44,935 bases of DNA from Nitrospirota bacterium (GCA_028876065.1 JAGWTI010000016.1:1-44935); one strand, 5' to 3'; shown: positions 8,357-16,880, counted from the stretch's first letter. Program-made: numbers and translations. The notes: generated by a model not told the origin, from the sequence alone.

Positions 8357-9280
8357 TTAGGCCCCGACGCCACGAAAGAAGTCGACGGTCCGGCTCAGCC
8401 CTTCCCGGAGCGACACCTTGGGGTCCCAGCCCAGCTCGCGGCGCAGCTTGGTCGAATCCACGACGCTGCGCAGCTGCTCGCCCTTCTTGGCCGGTCCGTG
8501 CAGCTCCTTGCATTGGGGATTCGTGAGGTCGGCCAGGACGCGGAACAGCTCGTTGACCGTCGTTTCCTCCCCCGTCCCGACATTGTAGGTCCCTTGGACT
8601 TCCTTGCCCATGACCGCCAGATGGGCCTCCACGACATCGTCCACAAAGATAAAGTCGCGGGTCTGCCGGCCGTTGCCGTTGATGATCGGCTGTTCGCCGT
8701 GTAAGAGCTTTTGCGCAAAGATCGACACGACACCGGCCTCGCCCTCCGGATCTTGACGGGGCCCATAGACATTGGCGAACCGGAGGCTGACCGCTTGGAT
8801 CCCGCTCATGGCCTGATAATAGAACAGGTAGTGCTCCCCGCTGAGCTTGCTGATTCCATAGGGAGACATCGGCCTGAGGGGGTGGGTTTCCGGGGCGGGA
8901 AAGATCTCCTGCTCCCCGTAAATGGCCCCTCCGGACGAGGCAAAGATCGCCTTTCTGGTGCCATACTTCACGGCCAGCGCCAGAACGTTCAACGTGCCTA
9001 AGATGTTGATCTGGGCATCGTAGGTCGGGTCGGCCACGGAACGCCGCACGTCCATTTGGGCCGCCAGGTGCATCACCATGGTCGGCCGCTCTTTCCGGAA
9101 CACCCGATCGAGCCCGCTGCCTTGAATGTCGACCTTGTAAAAATTGGCGGCGCGGTTGATGTTCTTGCGCTTCCCGCTGGAAAGATTGTCCGCCACGACC
9201 ACGTCGTACCCTTCCTGCACCAGCCGGTCCACCAGATGGGACCCGATGAACCCGGCACCGCCTGTCACGAGAATCTTCAT
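8357..9280 (-). CDS. NAD-dependent UDP-sugar epimerase (GalE-like SDR)
   Basis: Extended short-chain dehydrogenase of 307 residues acting on a nucleotide sugar, probably for cell-surface polysaccharide synthesis. It has the NAD-binding GGAGFIGSHL at the N-terminus, DNLSSGKR for ribose binding, the catalytic YGISK pair (Tyr/Lys), and RFANVYGPRQ plus TRDFIFVDDVV in the substrate half. It resembles UDP-glucose 4-epimerase, but the exact sugar cannot be read from sequence. Its ATG overlaps the preceding epimerase stop (9277-9280, ATGA), so the two are co-translated. It is the last gene of the run that begins upstream with rny. Confidence 0.9.
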   Translation of the reverse strand: MKILVTGGAGFIGSHLVDRLVQEGYDVVVADNLSSGKRKNINRAANFYKVDIQGSGLDRVFRKERPTMVMHLAAQMDVRRSVADPTYDAQINILGTLNVLALAVKYGTRKAIFASSGGAIYGEQEIFPAPETHPLRPMSPYGISKLSGEHYLFYYQAMSGIQAVSLRFANVYGPRQDPEGEAGVVSIFAQKLLHGEQPIINGNGRQTRDFIFVDDVVEAHLAVMGKEVQGTYNVGTGEETTVNELFRVLADLTNPQCKELHGPAKKGEQLRSVVDSTKLRRELGWDPKVSLREGLSRTVDFFRGVGA

Positions 9281-10251
9281 GCCGCCCCCCGCCTCATGGT
9301 CCGGAACCAGTCTGCAAACCGTTGCACGCCTTCCGCCACCGGCGTGGTGGGACGATAGCCCAACAGAGCCTTGGCCTTGGTGATATCCGCATAGGTCACC
9401 GGCACGTCGCCGGGCTGATCGGGCAAGGCCTGGATCTTCGCCGTCTTGCCCAGACAGCGCTCGATCAGCTGGATGAGCGCCCGCAGCTCGATCGTGGCCG
9501 ACTCGCCCAGATTGAAGACCTCGAAGGGAAAGGGCCGGTCCAAGGCCGCCACGACCCCCTGCACGATGTCGTCGATGTACGTAAAGTCGCGCCTCGACGT
9601 TCCATCGCCGAACATCGGCACCGGCTGCCCGTCCTCGATCTGCCGCACGAATTGATGGATCGCCATTTCAGGCCTCTGCCTGGGGCCATAGACCGTAAAA
9701 AATCGCAGGCAGGTGATGGGAATTTTGTGCAAGTGATGGTAGGTGTAGCAGATCAATTCGCCGGCCAGCTTCGTCGCCGCATAGGGCGAAATGGGCCGGC
9801 TCAGCGCCGCCGCCTCCGAAAAGGGCACCGTGGTCAATCCCCCATACACCGAGGAGGAGGACGCGAATACGAAGCTGGTGAGCGGACGACGCCGCGCCAC
9901 CTCCAACAGCACGATCGTGCCCCGCATGTTCACGTCCTCATACAAGAGCGGATCCTTGATGGAAGGCCGTACCCCGGCCCGGGCCGCCGCGTGGAAGATC
10001 CGGGTCACCCCTTCGGCCTCGCAGAGAGCTTCCACGCGGGCCTGGTCCCGGATGTCCCCTTCGATCAGTTTGTAGTTGGGGTTGGATAAGGCCGCGCGGA
10101 TGTTGCCCCGCTTGATGGCCGGGTCGTAGAACGAATCGAAGTTGTCCAGGCACAGGACGCGCTCCCCGCGGGCCAGCAACGCCTCGACCACATGGGAGCC
10201 GATGAACCCGGCGCCGCCGGTCACCAGCGTACACTGTTCCGTCGTGCCCAT
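9277..10251 (-). CDS. NAD-dependent epimerase, UDP-glucuronate epimerase-like
   Basis: A second extended SDR of 324 residues. It contains GGAGFIGSHVVEALL, LDNFDSFYDPAIKR, the catalytic YAATK pair and FFTVYGPRQRPEMA. The DNFDSFYDP and RPEMA segments are characteristic of UDP-glucuronic acid 4-epimerases rather than GalE, so it probably makes or consumes a uronic-acid precursor of surface polysaccharide (inference). The stop overlaps the next epimerase gene, and the start lies directly after the tlyA stop (10252). A pair of distinct epimerases in one transcript suggests two steps of one glycan pathway. Confidence 0.9.
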   Translation of the reverse strand: MGTTEQCTLVTGGAGFIGSHVVEALLARGERVLCLDNFDSFYDPAIKRGNIRAALSNPNYKLIEGDIRDQARVEALCEAEGVTRIFHAAARAGVRPSIKDPLLYEDVNMRGTIVLLEVARRRPLTSFVFASSSSVYGGLTTVPFSEAAALSRPISPYAATKLAGELICYTYHHLHKIPITCLRFFTVYGPRQRPEMAIHQFVRQIEDGQPVPMFGDGTSRRDFTYIDDIVQGVVAALDRPFPFEVFNLGESATIELRALIQLIERCLGKTAKIQALPDQPGDVPVTYADITKAKALLGYRPTTPVAEGVQRFADWFRTMRRGAA

Positions 10252-11031
10252 TCAGCGGCTCCCGAGCGACTGCATAGCGGGGTCGTATCGCCACCCGACC
10301 AAGATCTCGCGGTTGCCTTTCTGTCCCGGGACGGGCGAGTCCAGCACCCCGATGCCCGTCAGACCCAACCGTTCCGCACAAGCCTGCACTTTCTCGGTCA
10401 CGGCCAGGCGCTGCGCTTCATCCCGGACAATCCCGCCCCGCCCGACCTGGCCTTTGCCGACTTCAAACTGGGGTTTCACCAACGCAATCACCTGCGCCGG
10501 CCGGCGCAAAAACGGAATGACGCAGGGCAAGACCAGCGTCAACGAGATGAACGACACGTCGATCACCGCCAGGTCGATCGGCTCCGGAATCGCCGAAGCC
10601 GGCAAGTGCCGGATGTTGCACCGGTCCAACACGACCACCCGCGGGTCTTGCCGCAGTTTCCAGTCCAACTGCCCGAAGCCGACATCCACCGCATAGACGA
10701 TGCGGGCTCCGGCTTGCAGCAAGCAATCGGTGAACCCGCCGGTGGACGCGCCCACGTCCAGAGCCGCCAGCCCGGCCGGGTTCACCTTGAAGGCGGCCAA
10801 GGCCGCGGCCAGCTTGCCTCCAGCCCGGCTGGCATAGGGGGGCCGGCTGGACACTTCGATCGTCGCGTCGAGCGACACCAGCTTCGCCTGTTTGTCGACC
10901 AGGATTCCGTCGACCGTGACCGCCCCGGCCATAATCAAACCGGCGGCTTGCTCGCGACTGGCCACCAGACCGCGGGCCACCAGCGCGCGATCCAACCGTT
11001 CCCGCAAAGGCGCCTTCTTCCGGGCCGTCAT
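10252..11031 (-). CDS. tlyA: TlyA family rRNA 2'-O-methyltransferase
   Basis: SAM-dependent methyltransferase with an N-terminal S4 RNA-binding domain (RLDRALVARGLVASREQAAGLIMAGAVTVDG, quoted here only as its span, residues about 10-40) and a C-terminal FtsJ/RrmJ-like domain. The SAM motif is DVGASTGGFTDCLLQAGA; KPQFEVGK supplies a catalytic lysine region. Characterised TlyA proteins methylate 16S and 23S rRNA and give capreomycin sensitivity. The 259-residue form starting MTARKKAPLR is preferred; an upstream in-frame start at 11097 would add 22 residues and has no better ribosome-binding site. It follows xseB in the minus-strand operon. Confidence 0.92.
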   Translation of the reverse strand: MTARKKAPLRERLDRALVARGLVASREQAAGLIMAGAVTVDGILVDKQAKLVSLDATIEVSSRPPYASRAGGKLAAALAAFKVNPAGLAALDVGASTGGFTDCLLQAGARIVYAVDVGFGQLDWKLRQDPRVVVLDRCNIRHLPASAIPEPIDLAVIDVSFISLTLVLPCVIPFLRRPAQVIALVKPQFEVGKGQVGRGGIVRDEAQRLAVTEKVQACAERLGLTGIGVLDSPVPGQKGNREILVGWRYDPAMQSLGSR

Positions 11032-11124
11032 GAAGGGGAGGCATCCAACGAACGTGCGGGGCGCCGCAATCTCCACAAGGCCGGCCGATGCAGACAACCG
11101 GCCAGGCAGCCGAGGGCGGCACGC

Positions 11125-11388
11125 TTAATCAGAGTCCGGCGGAAGGGAGTCGTCGTTCTCGTCGGCGTCGAAGGTGAACGCGCGCAGCCGCTTCTTCCCA
11201 TCCTTCTCTTGCACCAGGATTTCGACCTTTCGCTCCGCATCATCCAGCATCTTGAGGCACGTTTTGGAGAGTTTGATGCCTTCCTCGAAGATTTTCAAGG
11301 ACTCATCGAGCGGGAGATCGCCCTTCTCCAACTCCGACACGATCGTCTCCAACCGCGACATGGCTTCTTCGAACTTCAATGCAGGCAC
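11125..11388 (-). CDS. xseB: Exodeoxyribonuclease VII small subunit
   Basis: Small helical subunit, 87 residues, that binds the XseA C-terminal region to form the single-strand exonuclease. Family signature is clear: FEEAMSRLETIVSELEKGDLPLDESLKIFEEGIKLSK, spanning about residues 6-42, followed by a charged tail ending DDSLPPDSD. It lies 62 bp downstream of xseA and 93 bp upstream of the chosen tlyA start, consistent with one transcript. Confidence 0.94.
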   Translation of the reverse strand: MPALKFEEAMSRLETIVSELEKGDLPLDESLKIFEEGIKLSKTCLKMLDDAERKVEILVQEKDGKKRLRAFTFDADENDDSLPPDSD

Positions 11389-11450
11389 GAGCCCTCCTTG
11401 CTTGCCGGAGAAGACGTTATTATACCCGGCCGTCCTGCAGGGTCAAGCGC

Positions 11451-12800
11451 TCACGAATCGGGCGAAACCTCGCGGACGACGCAGAGCAGCTGACCGCTGG
11501 CCAGCTTGGCGCGCAACTGATCCCCGACCTTCACATCCTCCGCTCGTTTGACCACGAGGCCCGCCGGAACGGTCTGCACGATACTATACCCGCGCGCCAG
11601 GACGGCCAGAGGACTGAGCCCGTCCAACGTGCCCAGCAAGGACCGCACCGCTTGCCGGCGCAACCGCAGGCGCGAGCGGACCTCCTGTTCCAGCCGTTTC
11701 ATATATTGAGGTGCCAGCACCAGAGAGGCCCGGACCAAGCCGGCCGGGCTGGCCAATCCCAGGCGATGACGGGCCGCCACCAGCCGCTGGCCGAGCCGGA
11801 CCAGCGAGCCGTGCAGGGATTGACTGAGACGATCCGAGAGGTCATCCAGCCGCTGGGCCTGCCGCTGCACCGGCAAGATCAGACGCAAGACGATTCGGCG
11901 CGATGCCTCCACGCGATGGCGGATCATGGCGAGGCGCGTCCCCATGGTCCGCTCCAGCCTGGCGCGAAGGTCCGTGGCGGCCCTGACCAAGTCCGCCGAT
12001 ACCGGCGCCACCGCCTCGGCCGCCGCCGAGGGGGTCGGAGCCCGATAGTCGGCGGCAAAATCCGCCAACGTCACGTCGATCTCGTGGCCCACGGCGGAGA
12101 CCACCGGCACCTTGGAGGCGGCGATGGCCCGCACGACCACCTCCTCGTTGAAGCACCAGAGATCCTCCAGGGACCCGCCGCCTCGCCCGACGATCATCAC
12201 GTCCACCTTGCCGGACGCGCTGAGGGTCCGGATGGCCGCCGCGATCTTCGGGGCCGCCCCTTCGCCCTGGACCGGCACGGGACAAATCAACACATCCAGC
12301 GACGGACAGCGGCGCCCCAGGACCACGAGCATATCGCGGATGGCCGCGCCCGAGAGGGAGGTCACGAGGCCGACCCGTCGCGGAAGGAACGGGAGCGGCC
12401 GTTTGCGCGACTCGTCGAACAACCCCTCCCGCGCCAGCCGTTCTTTCAATTGCTCCAGCGCCAGCTGCAGGGCGCCGACCCCTTTGGGCTCCAGGTAGTC
12501 CACCACCACCTGGTACTCCCCGCGCGGCTCATAGACCGTCAACCGCCCGCGCACGACGACCTGCAGCCCCTCGCGCAACGCAAACCGCAGCCGCTGGGCC
12601 TGGTTCCGGAACAGCACCGTCCGGATCTGGGATTGTGCGTCTTTGAGGATGAAGTAGAGGTGGCCGGATGCGGGGCTGCGAAGCGTGCTGATCTCCCCCT
12701 CGATCCAGACGTCGGGGAACTCCTGTTCGAGCCGGTCGCGGACGAGAAGGGTCAGTTCACTGACGGTGAGGATCCGTTGTGGCTGGGCCCCGGCACGCAT
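11451..12800 (-). CDS. xseA: Exodeoxyribonuclease VII large subunit
   Basis: Catalytic subunit of a bidirectional single-strand DNA exonuclease used in repair and recombination. The 449 residues show an N-terminal OB-fold (LTVSELTLLVRDRLEQEFPDVWIEGEIS region), the conserved RVGLVTSLSGAAIRDML, the RGGGSLEDLWCFNEE active-site segment, GHEIDVTLADFAAD with the catalytic His/Asp, then an arginine-rich coiled-coil arm and a C-terminal LARGYSIV domain. The ATG at 12800 follows ymdB after 38 bp, in the same direction. Confidence 0.95.
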   Translation of the reverse strand: MRAGAQPQRILTVSELTLLVRDRLEQEFPDVWIEGEISTLRSPASGHLYFILKDAQSQIRTVLFRNQAQRLRFALREGLQVVVRGRLTVYEPRGEYQVVVDYLEPKGVGALQLALEQLKERLAREGLFDESRKRPLPFLPRRVGLVTSLSGAAIRDMLVVLGRRCPSLDVLICPVPVQGEGAAPKIAAAIRTLSASGKVDVMIVGRGGGSLEDLWCFNEEVVVRAIAASKVPVVSAVGHEIDVTLADFAADYRAPTPSAAAEAVAPVSADLVRAATDLRARLERTMGTRLAMIRHRVEASRRIVLRLILPVQRQAQRLDDLSDRLSQSLHGSLVRLGQRLVAARHRLGLASPAGLVRASLVLAPQYMKRLEQEVRSRLRLRRQAVRSLLGTLDGLSPLAVLARGYSIVQTVPAGLVVKRAEDVKVGDQLRAKLASGQLLCVVREVSPDS

Positions 12801-12838
12801 GCGGAGACACTCAATTCAGGCTCACTGCGAACGACCGG

Positions 12839-13618
12839 TCACTCCGGAATGCGCAAGCGCTGGATGCCGACGGCCTTGCCGAGCCGGGGATCCAGCTCGA
12901 TGAGCACCGCGCTGAACAGGGCCGGACCCGGCGCCACTTCGAAGCGCCGCGGCATGCCGGTCAGAAACTTCTCGATGGCCAGTTCTTTCTTGATGCCGAT
13001 CACGCCCTGCACCGGTCCGGTCATGCCGATGTCGGTCAGGTAGGCCGTGCCGTTCGGCAAGATCTGCTCGTCGGCGGTCTGGACGTGGGTGTGGGTGCCG
13101 ACCACCGCGCTCACGTCCCCGTCCAGAAAGTATCCCATCGCCATCTTCTCGCTCGTGGCTTCGGCGTGCATGTCTACGATGATGGCGCTGGTCTTTTCCT
13201 TCAACTTGGCCACTTCCCGTCTGGCCGTCTGGAACGGGCAATCCAGCGTGGGCATGAAGACCCGCCCCATGAGCTGGAGCACCGCCACCTTCTCGCCCGC
13301 CGCGGTTTCGGCCACGACGCTGCCCTGTCCCGGCGTGCCGGCCGGGTAATTCGCCGGCCGCAGCAGCCGCGGCTCCTGCTTGATGAACTCGACGGTTTCT
13401 TTCTTGTCCCAGGCATGGTTGCCGGTCGTGATGACCGACAGGCCCAGGTCGAACAACTCACGGGCCAGGTCGTTGGTGATCCCGAATCCGGCGGCCGCAT
13501 TTTCGCCGTTCCCGATCACCAAATCGATGCCGTGCTGGGCCACCGCCTTGGGCAACTGACGGGCAATGGCCCGACGCCCCGGCTCCCCCATGATGTCGCC
13601 GATGAACAACACCTTCAT
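12839..13618 (-). CDS. ymdB: TIGR00282-family metallophosphoesterase (YmdB)
   Basis: Cytoplasmic di-iron phosphodiesterase; the Bacillus homologue YmdB acts on cyclic nucleotides and interacts with RNase Y. All metal-binding signatures are visible in 259 residues: GDIMGEPGR at the N-terminus, GNGENAAAGFGI, GNHAWDKKE, MHAEATSEK and GTHTHVQTADEQ. It follows rny in the same direction with an intervening GCTGAC-type hairpin, the standard rny-ymdB order. Length and motifs are normal. Confidence 0.94.
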   Translation of the reverse strand: MKVLFIGDIMGEPGRRAIARQLPKAVAQHGIDLVIGNGENAAAGFGITNDLARELFDLGLSVITTGNHAWDKKETVEFIKQEPRLLRPANYPAGTPGQGSVVAETAAGEKVAVLQLMGRVFMPTLDCPFQTARREVAKLKEKTSAIIVDMHAEATSEKMAMGYFLDGDVSAVVGTHTHVQTADEQILPNGTAYLTDIGMTGPVQGVIGIKKELAIEKFLTGMPRRFEVAPGPALFSAVLIELDPRLGKAVGIQRLRIPE

Positions 13619-13629
13619 GGCGGCTATCG

Positions 13630-13695
13630 GCCGTCAGCGAGCAGCCGTCAGCAAGAGGTGTTCTCTTGAGCTGAAGGCTGACTGCCGACGGCTTC
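13630..13695. repeat. GCTGAC/GTCAGC word-repeat hairpin between rny and ymdB
   Basis: The core is CAAGAG (13652-13657) pairing with CTCTTG (13663-13668), extended by TCAG/CTGA outside a two-base bulge. Flanking GCCGTCAGC and GCTGACTGCC words can pair further out. It fills the gap between the two genes and may tune downstream expression. Confidence 0.65.
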
Positions 13696-13703
13696 CATGC
13701 TCC

Positions 13704-15281
13704 TCACTTCGCGAAATCCACGAACCGGCTTTCCCGGATCACCGTCACCTTGATCTGACCCGGATAGGTCAGTTCCTGCTCGATCTTCTTGGCCAACTCG
13801 CGCGAGATGTGGGAACACTCCACGTCGTTGACCTCTTCCTGCCGGACGATCACCCGGATCTCGCGCCCGGCCTGGATGGCATAGGCCTTCTGCACGCCCT
13901 TGAAGTCCACCGCCAGGGCCTCCAGCTTCTCCAGCCGCTTGACGTAGGACTCCAGCGCTTCCCGCCTTGCGCCGGGCCTGGCCGCGGAGAGGGCCTCCGC
14001 CGCCGCGACCAGCACCGTTTCGGGGCAGATCGGCTCGACCTGCTCGTGGTGCGCGGCGATCGCGTTGACGACCTTGTCCGACTCCCCGTAGCGTTTCGCG
14101 ATATCGGCCCCCAGCATGGCATGGGGCCCTTCCTCTTCATGGCTGACCGCTTTGCCGATGTCGTGCAGCAAGGCGCCGCGCTTGGCCAGCTTGACGTCCA
14201 GCCCCAATTCCGAAGCCATGATGCCGCAGATGTAGGCGGCTTCCCGGGCATGGTAGAGATTGTTCTGCCCGTAGCTGGTCCGGAACTTCAACCGCCCCAG
14301 AACCTTGATCAGCTCGGGATGGAACCCCGACAGGCCGACTTCGAAGATGATCTTTTCCGCCTCTTCGATCATCATCTTCTCGACGTCGGTCTTGGTCTTC
14401 TCGACGATTTCCTCGATGCGCGTGGGATGGATGCGGCCGTCCTGCATCAGCCGCTCCAGGGACACCTTGGCGATTTCCCGCCGCATCGGATCGAACCCCG
14501 AGATGATGACCGCCTCCGGCGTCTCGTCGATGATCAGATCGATCCCCGTCGCCGCCTCGATCGCGCGGATGTTCCGTCCTTCGCGCCCGATGATGCGGCC
14601 CTTCATGCTGTCGTTGGGAATCGGCACCACCGAGATGGTGGCTTCGGACACGTAATCCCGCGTCACCCGCTGGACCGACCGGGCGATGATTTCCCTGGCC
14701 TCGCGCTCGGCGTTTTCCTTGGCCTCGTCGATGATCCGCTTGGCCACCCCCGCGGCATCCAGCCTGGCCTCGGACTCGATCTCGCTGAGCAACTGCCGCT
14801 TGGCCTCGTCCACCGTCATCCCGGCGACCCGCTCCAGCGCCTGCCGATGTTCCTTGACGGCGCGGTCGCAGGCTTCCTCTTTGGCGGCGATGGCTTCCTC
14901 GCGTCGAGCCAGGGTCTGTTCGCGCTTCTGCGATTCGGCCTCGCGCTTGTCCGCGGCGGCGGCCTTCTTGTCGAGATTCTCCTCCCGCTGGAGCAACCGC
15001 TTCTCTTGGACACCGAGCTCCGCGCGAGTTTCCTTCTGTTCCTTCTCCAACTCGGTCCTGGCTTGAAACAACCGGTCCTTGGCTTCGAGTTTGGCTTCTT
15101 TGACCAGATTCTCCGCTTCGCGCTCGGCCCGCTGCACAATTTGGTGGACCTGCTCTTCCACTTGACGCTGCCGGGACGCCAGCAACGTCCGACGCAACGC
15201 CTCGGAGACGCCAAAACCCACCAGAGCGCCTAGAACACCGATGACCACATAGATCGCTACGCTCGTAAGAATGGTCTCCAC
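13704..15281 (-). CDS. rny: Ribonuclease Y
   Basis: Membrane-anchored endoribonuclease that starts mRNA decay. The 525 residues comprise one N-terminal transmembrane segment (about 8-24), a long Glu/Lys/Ala-rich coiled coil, a KH domain ([19 protein letters not shown]) and an HD domain with LLHDIGKA and AHHEQ. The protein ends FVDFAK, as is usual. The start is GTG with GGGG immediately upstream; [13 protein letters not shown] is the expected N-terminus. A hairpin (15298-15317) sits in the leader. The first of the rny-ymdB-xseA-xseB-tlyA-epimerase run. Confidence 0.96.
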   Translation of the reverse strand: METILTSVAIYVVIGVLGALVGFGVSEALRRTLLASRQRQVEEQVHQIVQRAEREAENLVKEAKLEAKDRLFQARTELEKEQKETRAELGVQEKRLLQREENLDKKAAAADKREAESQKREQTLARREEAIAAKEEACDRAVKEHRQALERVAGMTVDEAKRQLLSEIESEARLDAAGVAKRIIDEAKENAEREAREIIARSVQRVTRDYVSEATISVVPIPNDSMKGRIIGREGRNIRAIEAATGIDLIIDETPEAVIISGFDPMRREIAKVSLERLMQDGRIHPTRIEEIVEKTKTDVEKMMIEEAEKIIFEVGLSGFHPELIKVLGRLKFRTSYGQNNLYHAREAAYICGIMASELGLDVKLAKRGALLHDIGKAVSHEEEGPHAMLGADIAKRYGESDKVVNAIAAHHEQVEPICPETVLVAAAEALSAARPGARREALESYVKRLEKLEALAVDFKGVQKAYAIQAGREIRVIVRQEEVNDVECSHISRELAKKIEQELTYPGQIKVTVIRESRFVDFAK

Positions 15282-15297
15282 CCCCTTTACCTGTTAG

Positions 15298-15317
15298 TGA
15301 GGCGCACCAACGCCTCA
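15298..15317 (-). other. Stem-loop in the rny leader
   Basis: TGAGGCG / CGCCTCA, seven pairs with a six-base loop, 17 bases before the rny GTG. Without a T-run after it, it is more likely a leader structure than a terminator. Confidence 0.45.
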
Positions 15318-15419
15318 GTCTCACGTTCAGTAGGAGGAACCAGATGGGCTACGCCACGGGTGCGGTCAGGAGAGCTGTGCGAGGGACACAACGCAGAGGC
15401 GAGGGCCTCCGGCGACGGC

Positions 15420-15453
15420 AGAAGACAAGAGACGCGGCGGGCTGCCCGCCGCG
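15420..15453 (-). terminator. Intrinsic terminator on the minus strand
   Basis: Ten-base inverted repeat CGCGGCGGGC / GCCCGCCGCG (15433-15453). On the minus strand it is followed by a pyrimidine run, TCTCTTGTCTTCT. It begins five bases after the small gene at 15459 and separates it from rny. Confidence 0.65.
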
Positions 15454-15458
15454 GAGGG

Positions 15459-15755
15459 TCAGAAGGTTCTGAAGCGGGCCATGGCCGCCGACCGGTTCCG
15501 TAGTCGGCCTCGATCCAGAGAAGACCGGCGCGTCGCCCCCGCCGCATGTCGCGGAGAATCTACGACCGACACCGGACAGCCTCTCAAGGCTCCATTGACA
15601 TCACCCGGCGCCAGCAGGGCCACCATCGCGCTCGCGCCTTGGCCCAGTTGGGCTCCCAGCGCCCGCCCCGCATCCGCGCCCCATCGGAACAACCATGCCA
15701 TGACTGTCACGACCATCTTCATCACATTCCGCTGCGCCGGATCGGTCCGGCTCAT
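15459..15755 (-). CDS. Small protein of unknown function between zapA and rny
   Basis: I do not recognise this 98-residue product. Support is contextual: a TTGCAA-17-TACGGT promoter at 15845-15873, AAGAGG seven bases before the ATG, and an intrinsic terminator immediately after the stop. Residues about 11-25 (VMKMVVTVMAWLFRW) are hydrophobic and could be a membrane or amphipathic helix, followed by an alanine/glycine-rich stretch (GAQLGQGASAMVALL). The last third is arginine/serine-rich and looks less protein-like. The transcript could instead be a non-coding RNA; some bacteria carry 6S RNA near zapA, but I could not recognise its fold here. Confidence 0.45.
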   Translation of the reverse strand: MSRTDPAQRNVMKMVVTVMAWLFRWGADAGRALGAQLGQGASAMVALLAPGDVNGALRGCPVSVVDSPRHAAGATRRSSLDRGRLRNRSAAMARFRTF

Positions 15756-15844
15756 CCCATAGCCTCTTGTGTCAGCAATGTCGCCACCCGAGTTGCGCTG
15801 TCGCTCTCCTGTTCCGCTCAGGTTCCTCTTCTCACAGTCAGCGT

Positions 15845-15873
15845 ACCGTATCAAATGGCGGGAATCATTGCAA
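15845..15873 (-). promoter_or_regulatory. Promoter for the small gene between zapA and rny
   Basis: Minus strand: TTGCAA (15873-15868), 17-bp spacer, TACGGT (15850-15845). It lies just beyond the zapA stop. The predicted transcript would start near 15838 and end at the hairpin at 15433-15453. Confidence 0.5.
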
Positions 15874-15893
15874 GCCCTGCGCGCCGGCGAGCC

Positions 15894-16190
15894 TCACCCC
15901 TGCCGGCCCGATTGCAGCGTTTCTTCAATGGATTCCATCAAGTGCTGGGCCCGCCGCTCCACGTCCGCGACCCCCTCGTCCCGTTCAGCTTCTGCCTGGA
16001 ACAGTTGATGGGCGACGTTGAGCGCCACCAGCACCGCCAGCTTCGACGGCGTGGCGGTTTTCATGCCCCGCGCCAGCGTCCGCATCTGCTCGTCCACATA
16101 GGCGGCGACCCGCTGCATGTAGCGTTCGTCCGCATCGGCCTTGACGGTGTACTTCTGGCCATAGATCTCGATCTCCAACGTCTTAGCCAT
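15894..16190 (-). CDS. zapA: Cell division protein ZapA
   Basis: FtsZ-ring-associated protein that bundles FtsZ filaments. The 98-residue protein has the ZapA fold signature: LEIEIYGQKYTVKADADERYMQRVAAYVDEQMR, over about residues 5-37, then SKLAVLVALNVAHQLF and a coiled C-terminus. The ATG at 16190 is fixed by GGAGGT five bases upstream; an in-frame extension to 16310 reads through the stem-loop array and is not coding. It lies downstream of the zapB-like gene across the 426-bp structured region. Confidence 0.93.
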   Translation of the reverse strand: MAKTLEIEIYGQKYTVKADADERYMQRVAAYVDEQMRTLARGMKTATPSKLAVLVALNVAHQLFQAEAERDEGVADVERRAQHLMESIEETLQSGRQG

Positions 16191-16203
16191 GCGCCACCTC
16201 CAT

Positions 16204-16600
16204 ACCAAGCTTCGCTTGAGCCCGGCGCTTCGATCGGATGCGCCGGGAGAAGCTTTTTGCCGCCAGCGAAAACATGAACCAAGCTTGCTTGAACCGCCGC
16301 GTTCGATCAACTCGCGGCGGATAGTTACTTTGCCTCCAGTGGCTATTTCTCATCCCTCGCTCGGCGTGTACCGTCGGCCCATTTATCGGTTTCTCGTAAC
16401 TGAGGCCGACGGATAACCCCCTCAAGTATGTTGCCGCTCTCTAAAATACCAAGCTTCGCTAGAGCCGGCGGCTTTTTCTCGCTGTATCGTCATTGACGCC
16501 GCCGGAGCAATCCCTCCGTCATTGCTCATTTGATCCAAACTCGGCGTGGGCCGCGCGCCTCACACCTTGCGGCGCGCGGCTACATAACCGCCATGTGAAC
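16204..16600. repeat. Array of five stem-loops with varied but perfectly paired stems
   Basis: The gap between zapB and zapA contains five consecutive hairpins: 16221-16228/16240-16247 (CCCGGCGC/GCGCCGGG), 16294-16301/16313-16320 (CCGCCGCG/CGCGGCGG), 16371-16379/16404-16412 (CCGTCGGCC/GGCCGACGG), 16465-16472/16498-16505 (CCGGCGGC/GCCGCCGG) and 16550-16559/16571-16580 (GCCGCGCGCC/GGCGCGCGGC). Units 1, 2 and 4 begin ACCAAGCTT(C)GCTTGA or a near variant; units 3 and 5 begin CTCGGCGTG and end ATAACC. Units 1, 2 and 5 have 11-base loops, and loops 1 and 2 both start TTCGATC. Downstream flanks of units 1 and 2 also match (TTTGCC.CCAG). Flanks are conserved while stems differ yet remain complementary. 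The functional strand is unknown. Confidence 0.85.
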
Positions 16601-16616
16601 GCGTCAACCTATCATT

Positions 16617-16865
16617 TCATTCCTCGCACGGTGCGCTCTCCACGCACTCGAGGATCTCCAGCTCGCCCAAGACCTTTTCGATCCGTGACCGGACGTCGGC
16701 CCGCTCTTCCTCCCACCGACGGTTCATCTCATCCTGCTTCGCCAGCCGTTCCCTCGCCGCGCGCAGCTCGCTCTCCAGCGACGCATTGGCTTTCTTCAGC
16801 GATTGAATCAGCTCCACCATGCTGCGGATACGCGCTTCGAGCGCCGCCATCTTATCGAGTGCCAT
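16617..16865 (-). CDS. zapB: ZapB-like coiled-coil cell division protein
   Basis: Short coiled-coil protein of 82 residues resembling ZapB-type partners of ZapA: ALDKMAALEARIRSMVELIQ followed by LKKANASLESELRAARERL and a long acidic/basic coil. The ATG at 16865 has GGGAGGAGG directly upstream, a strong ribosome-binding site. Position immediately upstream of zapA supports the assignment; sequence alone shows only a coiled coil, so the name rests partly on context. Its promoter lies inside the 3' end of the transglycosylase gene, and an ATTGACGATTG repeat occupies the leader. Confidence 0.75.
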   Translation of the reverse strand: MALDKMAALEARIRSMVELIQSLKKANASLESELRAARERLAKQDEMNRRWEEERADVRSRIEKVLGELEILECVESAPCEE

Positions 16866-16880
16866 GCCTCCTCCCAACAA

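Noticed and set aside
11379-13043. Long open frame on the plus strand across xseA
   Set aside because: It is antisense to xseA/ymdB, His/Arg/Gln-rich without any recognisable motif, as expected from high-GC codon structure.
13566-15233. 555-codon open frame opposite rny
   Set aside because: Shadow of the RNase Y coiled-coil and HD domains; low-complexity Leu/Asp/Arg composition and no ribosome-binding site.
15282-15893. 6S RNA between zapA and rny
   Set aside because: Some bacteria have ssrS near zapA, and a promoter and terminator are present, but I could not draw the long 6S hairpin with its central bulge. A covariance-model scan would decide.
16204-16600. CRISPR array or integron attC sites
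   Set aside because: Units lack identical direct repeats with spacers, stems differ between units, and no GTTRRRY/RYYYAAC pairs in attC arrangement or cas/integrase genes are present.
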